From: an uncultured Pseudomonadota bacterium
GTDB taxonomy: Bacteria > Bdellovibrionota_B > Oligoflexia > Oligoflexales > CAILAO01
Direction of reading: 5' to 3'
Assembly (NCBI GenBank): GCA_903832105.1
Contig: CAILAO010000286.1
Span: 1 to 7,112, forward strand
Length of the DNA stretch: 7,112 nucleotides
Of the stretch, positions 1 to 5,217 are shown piece by piece (the stretch's first letter is position 1; every line of letters starts with the position of its first letter). The notes beneath the pieces were generated by a model that saw nothing but the letters and a program-made list of their open reading frames with translations, did no database searches and was not told where the DNA came from. The position numbers and the translations under genes are program-made.

Positions 1-31
1 AAGAAAAAAAGGAGCAAAAAAAAGAAAGAAA
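1..31. other. A-rich polypurine tract
   Basis: Apart from one C at position 15, the first 30 bases are purines, with A runs of 7 and 8 and an AAGGAG at 9-14. No start codon follows the AAGGAG within useful distance, so it is not a working ribosome site for any gene seen here. The frame beginning at base 1 stays open to a TAA at 166-168 but has no start in the window and codes for a low-complexity Lys/Thr-rich N-terminal part. I do not assign it a function. Confidence 0.4.
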
Positions 32-99
32 CCACTACGACTACTGCTTTTTATCCCAAAGAACTAAAATCCCGCCCCCGAACCACCATTATCCTTTTC

Positions 100-133
100 G
101 GCTCCGGTTCCCTTATCCCCTACAGCCGGAGCC
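100..133. repeat. Inverted repeat, 8-bp GC-rich arms
   Basis: GGCTCCGG at 100-107 is exactly repeated in reverse complement as CCGGAGCC at 126-133, with an 18-nt spacer. A stem of this kind could form in RNA or serve as a protein site. No T-run follows, so it does not look like an intrinsic terminator. It lies just upstream of, or inside, the possible 5' extension of the small helix-turn-helix frame. Confidence 0.4.
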
Positions 134-157
134 CATCTGGGACAGAGCTATCGCTGG

Positions 158-346
158 ATGCAACGTAACTACGTGTATTTAGTCAGGGAGGGTGTTATAG
201 CCTTCCGGGTCCCTAAAGACTCTCCTAAAGGCCATCTCATGTTTGATAGAAGCAGTCTGGACCGGTATATGGACTTGTGCCGGATCAAAGCTGATTTGAG
301 ACCTCTGGGTGACCTACCCAAAGGTCAGCAATCATCACAAAATTAG
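158..346 (+). CDS. Small excisionase-like helix-turn-helix protein, 5' end uncertain or broken
   Basis: This 62-aa frame has the wing and C-terminal part of a MerR/excisionase-type DNA-binding domain: the stretch from VREGVIAFRV through LMFDRSSLDRYMD is the usual arrangement of a turn, a basic strand and a helix that follows the recognition helix. Such proteins normally carry about 20 more residues of HTH before this point. The same frame upstream of the ATG stays open back to base 68 and reads LSPTAGAHLGQSYRW just before the Met, which looks like that missing half. No ATG, GTG or TTG occurs in this open part, and a TAA sits at 65-67. There is no Shine-Dalgarno sequence before base 158. The gene may be truncated, frameshifted or read by an unusual start. 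It could be an accessory excisionase or the remnant of an older element. The family assignment is moderate and the start is unsure. Confidence 0.5.
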   Translation: MQRNYVYLVREGVIAFRVPKDSPKGHLMFDRSSLDRYMDLCRIKADLRPLGDLPKGQQSSQN

Positions 347-402
347 CAAGGCGTTATTAATAAACAAGTTATGAATATAAAGACGATGAGCCAGATAGGG
401 GG

Positions 403-423
403 TGTTAACAGTGGTTGTTAACA
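403..423. repeat. Paired TGTTAACA sites (left pair)
   Basis: Two copies of the self-complementary octamer TGTTAACA lie at 403-410 and 416-423, separated by 5 bases, giving a 13-bp period that is both direct and inverted. The same arrangement with the same spacing occurs at 6914-6934. The left pair lies 13 nt beyond the stop codon of the minus-strand ribbon-helix-helix gene. It could be an operator, a recombination-related site or a weak hairpin. Confidence 0.6.
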
Positions 424-436
424 GAATAGAGGGAAA

Positions 437-589
437 TCAGTTCTTTTTGCGGGACTGGAGGGCCTTGATAACAATCATTTCGACTTCTTGGGACAGTGTC
501 CGGAAGCCTTCCTTGGCTCGTTTCTCGAGGCCCTTCTTGACGGAAGGGGTAAACCTGACCGTTACGATTTCGGTTTTCTTTTCGCTCAT
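437..589 (-). CDS. Ribbon-helix-helix (Arc/CopG-like) DNA-binding protein
   Basis: A 50-aa protein (MSEKKTEIVT...) with a beta strand VTVRFTP near residues 9-15 followed by two helices, KKGLEKRAKEG and TLSQEVEMIVIKAL. This is the short ribbon-helix-helix fold of Arc/CopG/MetJ-type repressors, which bind DNA as dimers through the strand residues. I chose the ATG at 589. An upstream in-frame TTG at 625 would add 12 residues, but it falls in the predicted -35 box. Neither start has a Shine-Dalgarno sequence; a TTGTCA-17-TAGACT promoter ends 7 nt before the ATG, so the message may be leaderless. The gene diverges from the integrase and shares its control region, so it is a good candidate regulator of integrase expression. 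Its target is not known. It could also be an orphan antitoxin. Confidence 0.72.
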   Translation of the reverse strand: MSEKKTEIVTVRFTPSVKKGLEKRAKEGFRTLSQEVEMIVIKALQSRKKN

Positions 590-596
590 AATCGGG

Positions 597-625
597 AGTC
601 TAACAAAGTTTACTTGATATGACAA
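597..625 (-). promoter_or_regulatory. Predicted promoter of the ribbon-helix-helix gene
   Basis: On the minus strand TTGTCA (625-620), a 17-bp spacer and TAGACT (602-597) form a sigma70-like promoter with 5/6 and 4/6 consensus matches. Only 7 nt separate the -10 from the ATG at 589, so transcription would start at or next to the start codon. Confidence 0.4.
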
Positions 626-642
626 TGTAACTATTGTATACT
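614..642 (+). promoter_or_regulatory. Predicted integrase promoter
   Basis: TTGATA (614-619), a 17-bp spacer and TATACT (637-642) give a near-consensus sigma70 promoter. The expected start near 649 leaves a leader of about 17 nt containing the GGAAGG ribosome site. The -35 lies inside the spacer of the opposing promoter, so the two polymerases would compete. Confidence 0.62.
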
Positions 643-651
643 ATAGCTACA
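626..651. promoter_or_regulatory. Operator-like 26-bp dyad over the integrase -10
   Basis: The half TGTAACTATTGTA (626-638) and the reverse complement of 639-651, TGTAGCTATAGTA, agree at 11 of 13 positions around a central GTATAC. The dyad covers the predicted -10 and start point of the integrase, where a bound dimer would block transcription. Candidate binders are the adjacent ribbon-helix-helix protein, the excisionase-like protein or the integrase itself. Confidence 0.55.
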
Positions 652-665
652 CAAGGAAGGTGAAC

Positions 666-1709
666 ATGGCATGCATCTTTAAGCGAAACAAAACATGGTA
701 TGTCTCATATGTTGACGCCGGACGGCAGATCGTTAAGAGCCTGAAAACCGCCGATGAGAAGCTTGCCCGGTTCCTTAAAAAGGAATATGAGGTCAAGATC
801 AAGAGGGGCGAGGTTAAAGGTGAGAGACGCATTTCAGTGGAGTTTTTTTGTAAGGAGTATCTTGAGGATGTATCGTACAGAAAAAAATCGACCAATGTCG
901 CGGACTATTGCAGGGTTAAAGAGTTTTTGAGCCATCACGGCAAGAAAACGATCAATAGCATCAACCGTGACGATATCCAAAGTTATTTGCGCCGCTTTGA
1001 AGAAATGTCGCCCAAGACCTATAACGAGGCGATAGGGATCATTAAACGATTCTTTCGACCTGCGGTCGAGAGAGAGTATATTCTCAAAAATCCTGCGGAT
1101 GGATTTCATCGCAAGAAGGTTCCGCAATCGCTCCCGCGTTTTCTTACCGATGAGGAATATATGATGCTCGAGAATCTCTCTGTTGATGCTGGGATCTTCC
1201 CGATCGTCGCAACGGCCCGCTATACAGGCTTGCGACTCGCGGAATTATTGCATCTGGAATGGCAAGACTTTGATTTTGAGCGGAAACTTGTGCGGGTCCT
1301 GAATAAGCCTCAATTCGGACATACCGTTAAGAATTATCAGGTCCGGGTGGTTCCGATCTCGGAGGAGCTTAAAGAAAAGCTGGCGCCATATATCCGTCAG
1401 AAAGGTTTATGTTTTCCTGCGCCTTCCGGTGGTCCTTATAATCACGAAGGACATCGGCGTTTCATAAGGCGCATTATTGATCAATCAAAACTCCGCGAAG
1501 GCCGCCGTATGGGCTGGCATGACTTCAGACATACTTTCGCATCCCGCCTCGCCCAGCAAGGCGTGTCCTTATACAAGATCTGTAAATGGCTCGGCCATGC
1601 CGATTTCAAGACCACTCAGATCTATGCGCACTTTGCACCGGTCTACGATAACGACATCGAAAAGCTGACTATCGTTCCAACCGAAGCTCCTGTCGGAGCA
1701 AGTGCTTAA
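666..1709 (+). CDS. Tyrosine recombinase (phage-type site-specific integrase)
   Basis: A 347-aa integrase that would cut and rejoin DNA at the element's attachment sites through a 3'-phosphotyrosine intermediate. The N-terminal 60 residues look like an arm-binding domain (basic, with the WYVSYVDAGRQ strand pattern), residues about 60-150 form a SAM-like core-binding domain, and the rest is catalytic. The catalytic residues are visible: R190 in TGLRLAEL, K222 in VKNYQVRVVP, H285 and R288 in WHDFRHTFAS, H311 in LGH, and the nucleophile Y320 in TQIYAHF. The length is normal for a complete enzyme. The ATG at 666 is chosen over a GTG at 660 because GGAAGG at 655-660 is spaced 5 nt from it. The stop overlaps by one base the start of a small HTH gene, which suggests translational coupling. 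The attachment site is not identified with certainty. Confidence 0.95.
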   Translation: MACIFKRNKTWYVSYVDAGRQIVKSLKTADEKLARFLKKEYEVKIKRGEVKGERRISVEFFCKEYLEDVSYRKKSTNVADYCRVKEFLSHHGKKTINSINRDDIQSYLRRFEEMSPKTYNEAIGIIKRFFRPAVEREYILKNPADGFHRKKVPQSLPRFLTDEEYMMLENLSVDAGIFPIVATARYTGLRLAELLHLEWQDFDFERKLVRVLNKPQFGHTVKNYQVRVVPISEELKEKLAPYIRQKGLCFPAPSGGPYNHEGHRRFIRRIIDQSKLREGRRMGWHDFRHTFASRLAQQGVSLYKICKWLGHADFKTTQIYAHFAPVYDNDIEKLTIVPTEAPVGASA

Positions 1710-1960
1710 TGGTCATGCAAGAACTCCTTACGATAAATGAACTCGCGGCCAAGCTGAAAGTTTCACCTTGGACCATCAGGGCATGGTGTAGCAAGAAATT
1801 TATTCCCTATTTCAAGCTTCGGGGTTGTGTCAGATTCCAGGAGCGGGAGATCGACCTGTGGTTGAAGAAGAACATCAGCCATGGCCGTTCTGTTTACCGG
1901 CTTCGAATCGAAGCGGCAATGGGTTCAAAGAATGGAGGAATTCAGGCCGATAATAGTTAG
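1709..1960 (+). CDS. Excisionase-type helix-turn-helix protein (AlpA/HTH_17-like)
   Basis: An 83-aa protein with a MerR/excisionase-type winged helix-turn-helix. LLTINELAAKLKVSPWTIRAW forms the HTH, a short wing holds the basic PYFKLRGCVRF strand, and EREIDLWLKK is the closing helix; a basic tail follows. Proteins of this kind bend attachment-site DNA to direct the integrase towards excision, or act as regulators of integrase genes. The start overlaps the integrase stop (TAATG), and a GGAG at 1695-1698 lies 10 nt upstream; an alternative ATG at 1715 would remove two residues. The coupling supports a role as recombination directionality factor, although a plain transcription regulator is possible. 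Confidence 0.8.
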   Translation: MVMQELLTINELAAKLKVSPWTIRAWCSKKFIPYFKLRGCVRFQEREIDLWLKKNISHGRSVYRLRIEAAMGSKNGGIQADNS

Positions 1961-1965
1961 AAGTA

Positions 1966-2009
1966 TTATAGCTGTAACCGTATACGCTGTAATAAGTTGT
2001 AGTTATAAC
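1966..2009. repeat. Imperfect inverted repeat related to the integrase operator
   Basis: TTATAGCTGTAAC (1966-1978) is partly repeated in reverse complement as GTTGTAGTTATAA near 1996-2008, around a central GTATAC at 1980-1985. TGTAAC, GTATAC and TATAGCT (or TATAACT) also occur in the dyad at 626-651. The region separates the integrase/HTH operon from the next cassette and may hold sites for the same regulator, or arm-type sites for the recombination proteins. Confidence 0.33.
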
Positions 2010-2032
2010 AAAGGATAAATGTCATTCAGCTA

Positions 2033-2061
2033 TTGAAAATATCGCTTTTAAGTGATATTAT
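2033..2061 (+). promoter_or_regulatory. Promoter with internal palindromic operator for the mobile mystery pair
   Basis: TTGAAA (2033-2038), a 17-bp spacer and TATTAT (2056-2061) form a good sigma70 promoter. Between and partly over the boxes, AATATCGCTT (2038-2047) and AAGTGATATT (2050-2059) are reverse complements at 9 of 10 positions. The expected start near 2068 coincides with the AGGAGGA ribosome site (2068-2074). A site here fits autorepression by the XRE-type protein encoded next, as is usual for antitoxins. Confidence 0.62.
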
Positions 2062-2081
2062 TTTGTTAGGAGGACAAGACA

Positions 2082-2525
2082 ATGCAACCCTATATCAGTA
2101 ACCTACAATCGATGAGTGAGATGCCGGAGTGGTTAAGGCATGTCTCCATAGGTTCGCAAATCAGGCAAATACGCGAAGCTCTTGGTATGACACAACAACA
2201 GCTTGCGGTGAGGAGCCATCTGCAGCAAGGTGTTGTCGCGGAGATTGAAAGCGGAAAAAGGAAGGACCTTTGTTTAACTACGATCGCCAGATTGGCTGAG
2301 GGCCTGAATTGCCAACCGGTGGTTCAGCTTGTCCCCCAAAGAAAGATCGCAGATATGCTGGATGAAAAAAGCACAGCCCTGGCTGAAAAGATCGTTTCGG
2401 CATCATCGGGATCAGCGGCGATCGAGTTGCAAATGCCTCACAGGAGTGTTATAAACAGCGAGATCAATGAAATTAAGAAGGATATTTTAGAAAAACACAG
2501 GTCGAGTTTATGGCGAAAAATATAA
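2082..2525 (+). CDS. Mobile mystery protein A, XRE-type antitoxin-like regulator
   Basis: A 147-aa DNA-binding protein. Residues about 24-86 form a Cro/C1-type helix-turn-helix: IRQIREALGMTQQQLAVRS, then the recognition part HLQQGVVAEIESGK, ending with LNCQPVVQLVP. The C-terminal part, with its DEKSTALAEKIVSASSGSAA stretch and an RSSLW near the end, matches my memory of the mobile mystery protein A family (TIGR02612), which is regularly encoded just upstream of mobile mystery protein B on plasmids and islands. The ribosome site AGGAGGA is 7 nt before the ATG. The gene overlaps the Fic gene by 16 nt. Expected role: to neutralise the Fic partner, directly or by repressing the operon through the palindrome at 2038-2059. 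The antitoxin function is an inference from gene order and the HTH, not shown for this family member. Confidence 0.85.
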   Translation: MQPYISNLQSMSEMPEWLRHVSIGSQIRQIREALGMTQQQLAVRSHLQQGVVAEIESGKRKDLCLTTIARLAEGLNCQPVVQLVPQRKIADMLDEKSTALAEKIVSASSGSAAIELQMPHRSVINSEINEIKKDILEKHRSSLWRKI

Positions 2526-3103
2526 TTAGCGACAGTGAAGAGGGCCAGACTCCGCTCGATGATGTTTCCGGCCTGCTCGTTGATGTGAAGAGCCGGCGGG
2601 AATTGAATGACCTTGAGTTCAAGAATAACAGTTCCGCCGCAAGAAAATACCTGCTCAAAAGGCTGACCGGAAAGTCGGCCCCGTTCACATATAAATGGCT
2701 GCAACAGGTCCACAAGGATATGTTCGGCAAGGTTTGGCGATGGGCAGGGACCGCTCGTGATACGGACCTGAATATCGGTGTTCCCAAAGAGAAGATCGGA
2801 TCGGAGATCCATAAGCTTTTTTATGATCTGGGACAATGGGAAATGCGGAAGGACCCACCGGTAGAAATAGCGGCGAGGATCCATCACCGGCTAGCTCTTA
2901 TTCATCCATTCCCTAATGGTAACGGACGATGGGCAAGGATGGTTGCAAATATATATCTGCATAGGCATGAATTACCAATAGTGAAATGGCCTGAGGATCA
3001 AAAGATCTTCAGACCAAAATACCTGAAGGCGTTAAAAGCCGCAGATACCGGCGATCACGGGCCTTTCTTGAAGCTGCACGAAGAGTATTGGCAACCTTCC
3101 TGA
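2510..3103 (+). CDS. Mobile mystery protein B, Fic-domain protein (predicted toxin)
   Basis: A 197-aa Fic protein. Fic enzymes usually transfer AMP or another nucleotide or phosphate group to a target protein. The catalytic loop HPFPNGNGRWAR is at residues 132-143, with catalytic H132 and phosphate-binding G137-N138-G139-R140. At the position that binds the metal in canonical Fic enzymes (Asp or Glu) there is Asn136; I recall this variant as common in the mobile mystery B group. The N terminus has TPLDD at 14-18, as in related Fic proteins. S7 to G12 (SDSEEG) also fits the Fic inhibitory pattern [S/T]xxxE[G/N], which may be a coincidence. The start lies inside the end of the XRE gene with only a weak GGTCGAG upstream, so translation probably depends on the upstream gene, as in toxin-antitoxin pairs. 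Target unknown. Confidence 0.88.
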   Translation: MAKNIISDSEEGQTPLDDVSGLLVDVKSRRELNDLEFKNNSSAARKYLLKRLTGKSAPFTYKWLQQVHKDMFGKVWRWAGTARDTDLNIGVPKEKIGSEIHKLFYDLGQWEMRKDPPVEIAARIHHRLALIHPFPNGNGRWARMVANIYLHRHELPIVKWPEDQKIFRPKYLKALKAADTGDHGPFLKLHEEYWQPS

Positions 3104-3164
3104 ACCGCCTGACATCGAATAGCCAGACCCTTTTATAGCCTCCCCAGCCTGGATCGATATTATT

Positions 3165-3194
3165 ATTGTAAGCGGACGATAGTCCGTTTATAAT
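3165..3194 (+). promoter_or_regulatory. LexA-type operator inside the promoter of the lexA-like gene
   Basis: TTGTAA (3166-3171), a 17-bp spacer and TATAAT (3189-3194) form a strong sigma70 promoter. The spacer holds AAGCGGAC-GATA-GTCCGTTT (3170-3189), and the symmetry continues out into both boxes, 12 of 15 pairs matching across 3165-3194. The core CGGAC-N4-GTCCG differs by one base per half from the Bacillus-type SOS box CGAAC-N4-GTTCG. The -10 ends 6 nt before the ATG at 3201, so the transcript should begin at or next to the start codon. Likely bound by the LexA-like protein itself. Confidence 0.68.
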
Positions 3195-3200
3195 TATGTC

Positions 3201-3788
3201 ATGCCGAAACGTATCGATTTTCCGGAGGTTATCTCCAAGCTCAAAGACTTCTATGCCTCGCGAAAGCGTCTGCCCAGCTACGCCGAGATCCAATCCCTTC
3301 TTGGATATAGCTCTAAGGGTGGGGTTTCTGTCCTCATGGCGCATCTGCTCAAGCGTGGGATCCTGAAGCGTGACGCAAAAGGCAAGTTCGTACCCACTCC
3401 GATGCTAGAAGGCGGCATCAAACTTCTCGGGACCGTTCAGGCGGGATTTCCATCTCCCGCGGAAGAAGAATTGATCGATACGCTTTCACTCGATGAATTC
3501 CTGATCAAGAATCCTCAGGCTAGCTATCTTGTTAAAGTAAGTGGAGATTCCATGATAGATGCAGGGATCATGCAAGGTGACCTCGTGATCGTGGAGCGAG
3601 GTCGGCAACCCCGGCATGGAGACATCGTGATCGCGCAAGTGGATGGCGAATGGACCATGAAGTATTATGAAAAGCACGGCTCAAAGGTTTTACTCCGGGC
3701 CGCGAATAAGAAATATTCACCGATCGAGCCTAAAGCGGAACTCGTGATCGGCGGGGTTGTGGTCGCAAATGTCCGCAAGTATAAATAG
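3201..3788 (+). CDS. LexA-type self-cleaving repressor
   Basis: A 195-aa protein close in size to LexA (about 200 aa). Residues 1-65 form a LexA-type winged helix-turn-helix: LPSYAEIQSLLGYSS then the recognition helix GGVSVLMAHLLKRG. Residues from about 70 form the S24 autoprotease domain, with the Ala81-Gly82 cleavage bond in VQAGFPSP, nucleophile Ser117 in SGDSM and general base Lys154 in TMKYYEK. The Ser-Lys spacing of 37 equals that of E. coli LexA (S119/K156). Known role of the family: it represses SOS genes until RecA filaments stimulate self-cleavage. The HTH shows that it is a repressor and not only a UmuD-type polymerase subunit, though cleaved UmuD-like activity cannot be excluded. 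No Shine-Dalgarno sequence precedes the ATG. It overlaps the polymerase gene by 20 nt, so the two form a cassette, likely autoregulated by the dyad at 3165-3194. Confidence 0.92.
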   Translation: MPKRIDFPEVISKLKDFYASRKRLPSYAEIQSLLGYSSKGGVSVLMAHLLKRGILKRDAKGKFVPTPMLEGGIKLLGTVQAGFPSPAEEELIDTLSLDEFLIKNPQASYLVKVSGDSMIDAGIMQGDLVIVERGRQPRHGDIVIAQVDGEWTMKYYEKHGSKVLLRAANKKYSPIEPKAELVIGGVVVANVRKYK

Positions 3789-5091
3789 ACCTCTCTCAAT
3801 CAGTTCATTCCCCAGTCCAATCATACACATCGATTGTGATGCCTTTTTCACGTCCGTGGAGCAGGCTCTCCACCCCGATCTTAAAGGGAAGCCGGTAGTT
3901 ACCGGAAAGGAGCGAGGGATCGTTGCCTGCGCGAGTTATGAGGCGAAAGCGCTCGGTGTAAAGCGTCCTATGCGCCTTTGGGAGGCTAAAAAGATATGTC
4001 CCCAGCTTATCTGCCTACCAAGTGACTACGAGACTTACAGTCTCATTTCAAAGCGTATGTTTGAGATCATCCGCCGTCTTACTCCCACGATCGAGGAATA
4101 TTCGATCGATGAGGCATTTGCCGAGCTTTCAGGCCTAAGGAGACTTCATAGGGCTGGGTATGCGGATATTGCATGGAACATTAAACAATTGGTTCAAAAG
4201 GAACTTGGATTTACGGTCTCTGTAGGCCTAAGTGCTTCCAAGACGCTTGCGAAGATAGCCTCCAAGGAAAAGAAGCCGGATGGATTCTTTGTGCTGCGGG
4301 CGAGTGAATTGCATCTATTCCTTCCCAAGGTGGCGCTTGAGCGTGTTTGTGGGTTTGGACCGAACACAGTAGCTCTACTTGAGAAGCAAGGGATAAGGAG
4401 CGTTTGGGATTATGTAATGCGGCCTGAAGCATGGGCGCAGAGACTGCTTGGGAAGATCGGTGTTGAGCTGTGGCATGAGCTGCGCGGAGAGGCTGTCTAT
4501 CCGATCGTAATGCAGGAAAAAGATGATTATGCATCGATCAGCAAGACAAAGACCTTTACACCGCCTTCGTCAGAAAAAGATTTCGTGAAGGCCCAGCTTG
4601 TCCGGAACCTTGAATCAGCTTTCATAAAAATGCGGCGTCACAAGTTGCGGGCGAAAAAGGTGTGCATCTTTCTTCGTGATCAAGAATTCCATTCTTCAGG
4701 GATCGAAGGGGCATTTGACCGGAGCACATCCTCTACGCTCGATGCGGTTAACATTGTGAGCGATTTATTTGAAAGGATATTCTCTCCGGGGACAGCGTAT
4801 CGATTGACCGGCATCGTGCTTTCGAAAATGGAAGCAGACAGGACGGTCCAGTACGACCTATTCGACGATGTTCCGAAGATCGAATCAATGAAGCGGATCG
4901 ATCGCGTGTTGGATGGGGTTAATGAGCTGTACGGCAAACATGCCCTGCATCTAGGAACCTCATTATGGCTTGGGAAACATCGCCAGCATGTGGCCGGCAG
5001 AGGCGATCTTCCTGAGCGCAAAATGCAACTGCTGAAAGGCGAAACTTACCGTCAGCATCTTGGGATTCCTGTTTGGAATGTGCGTGTTTAG
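3769..5091 (+). CDS. Y-family translesion DNA polymerase (DinB/UmuC-like)
   Basis: A 440-aa error-prone polymerase that copies past damaged bases. The catalytic carboxylates are visible: D22 in HIDCDAFF and D114-E115 in YSIDEAF. F27 sits at the steric-gate position that excludes ribonucleotides. The palm and fingers motifs VGLSASKTLAKIASKEKKPDGF and the helix-hairpin-helix VCGFGPNTVALLEKQG follow, then the little-finger domain (about 240-355). QYDLF at 361-365 is a beta-clamp binding motif. The tail beyond it makes the protein longer than DinB (351 aa) and near UmuC (422 aa). I chose the ATG at 3769; a TTG at 3757 is possible. The start lies within the end of the lexA-like gene with only weak SD potential (GCGGGG), which implies translational coupling. 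Expression should follow damage-induced loss of the repressor. It is either a pol IV or a pol V-type enzyme; I do not decide between them. Confidence 0.95.
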   Translation: MSASINRPLSISSFPSPIIHIDCDAFFTSVEQALHPDLKGKPVVTGKERGIVACASYEAKALGVKRPMRLWEAKKICPQLICLPSDYETYSLISKRMFEIIRRLTPTIEEYSIDEAFAELSGLRRLHRAGYADIAWNIKQLVQKELGFTVSVGLSASKTLAKIASKEKKPDGFFVLRASELHLFLPKVALERVCGFGPNTVALLEKQGIRSVWDYVMRPEAWAQRLLGKIGVELWHELRGEAVYPIVMQEKDDYASISKTKTFTPPSSEKDFVKAQLVRNLESAFIKMRRHKLRAKKVCIFLRDQEFHSSGIEGAFDRSTSSTLDAVNIVSDLFERIFSPGTAYRLTGIVLSKMEADRTVQYDLFDDVPKIESMKRIDRVLDGVNELYGKHALHLGTSLWLGKHRQHVAGRGDLPERKMQLLKGETYRQHLGIPVWNVRV

Positions 5092-5167
5092 ACCTTCAGG
5101 AATTATCTAGCTACGCCCAATTCGCACTGCTTACGATGAAGATATAGAACAACTATCAATTAGTCGA

Positions 5168-5173
5168 TATAAT
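5168..5173 (+). promoter_or_regulatory. Possible -10 box upstream of the peptidase-PIN cassette
   Basis: A perfect TATAAT lies 44 nt before the ATG at 5218. At 17 bp upstream there is only a poor -35 (TAGAAC, 3/6), and no extended -10 TG is present. The 126-bp gap after the polymerase gene shows no clear terminator. A promoter here is reasonable because the cassette is compositionally distinct, but an activator or read-through may be involved. Confidence 0.35.
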
Positions 5174-5217
5174 CAACCTGCGATGGGATCAACTTTAACA
5201 ACAAAGGTGCATGACCA

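Noticed and set aside
402..617. Plus-strand 71-codon frame over the ribbon-helix-helix gene
   Set aside because: It is the complement of a clear DNA-binding protein, and its start lies in the repeat pair with no ribosome site.
3104..3164. Terminator between the Fic and lexA-like genes (CCAG-C-CTGG at 3144-3152)
   Set aside because: A loop of one base cannot form and no T-run follows.
3009..3344. 111-codon open frame on the minus strand across the Fic/lexA junction
   Set aside because: It is antisense to two well-supported genes and to the promoter/operator, and it resembles no family I know.
4211..5021. Minus-strand open frames of 107 and 113 codons opposite the polymerase gene
   Set aside because: Shadow frames with shuffled, low-complexity Ser/Arg/His-rich composition; the plus strand has all polymerase motifs.
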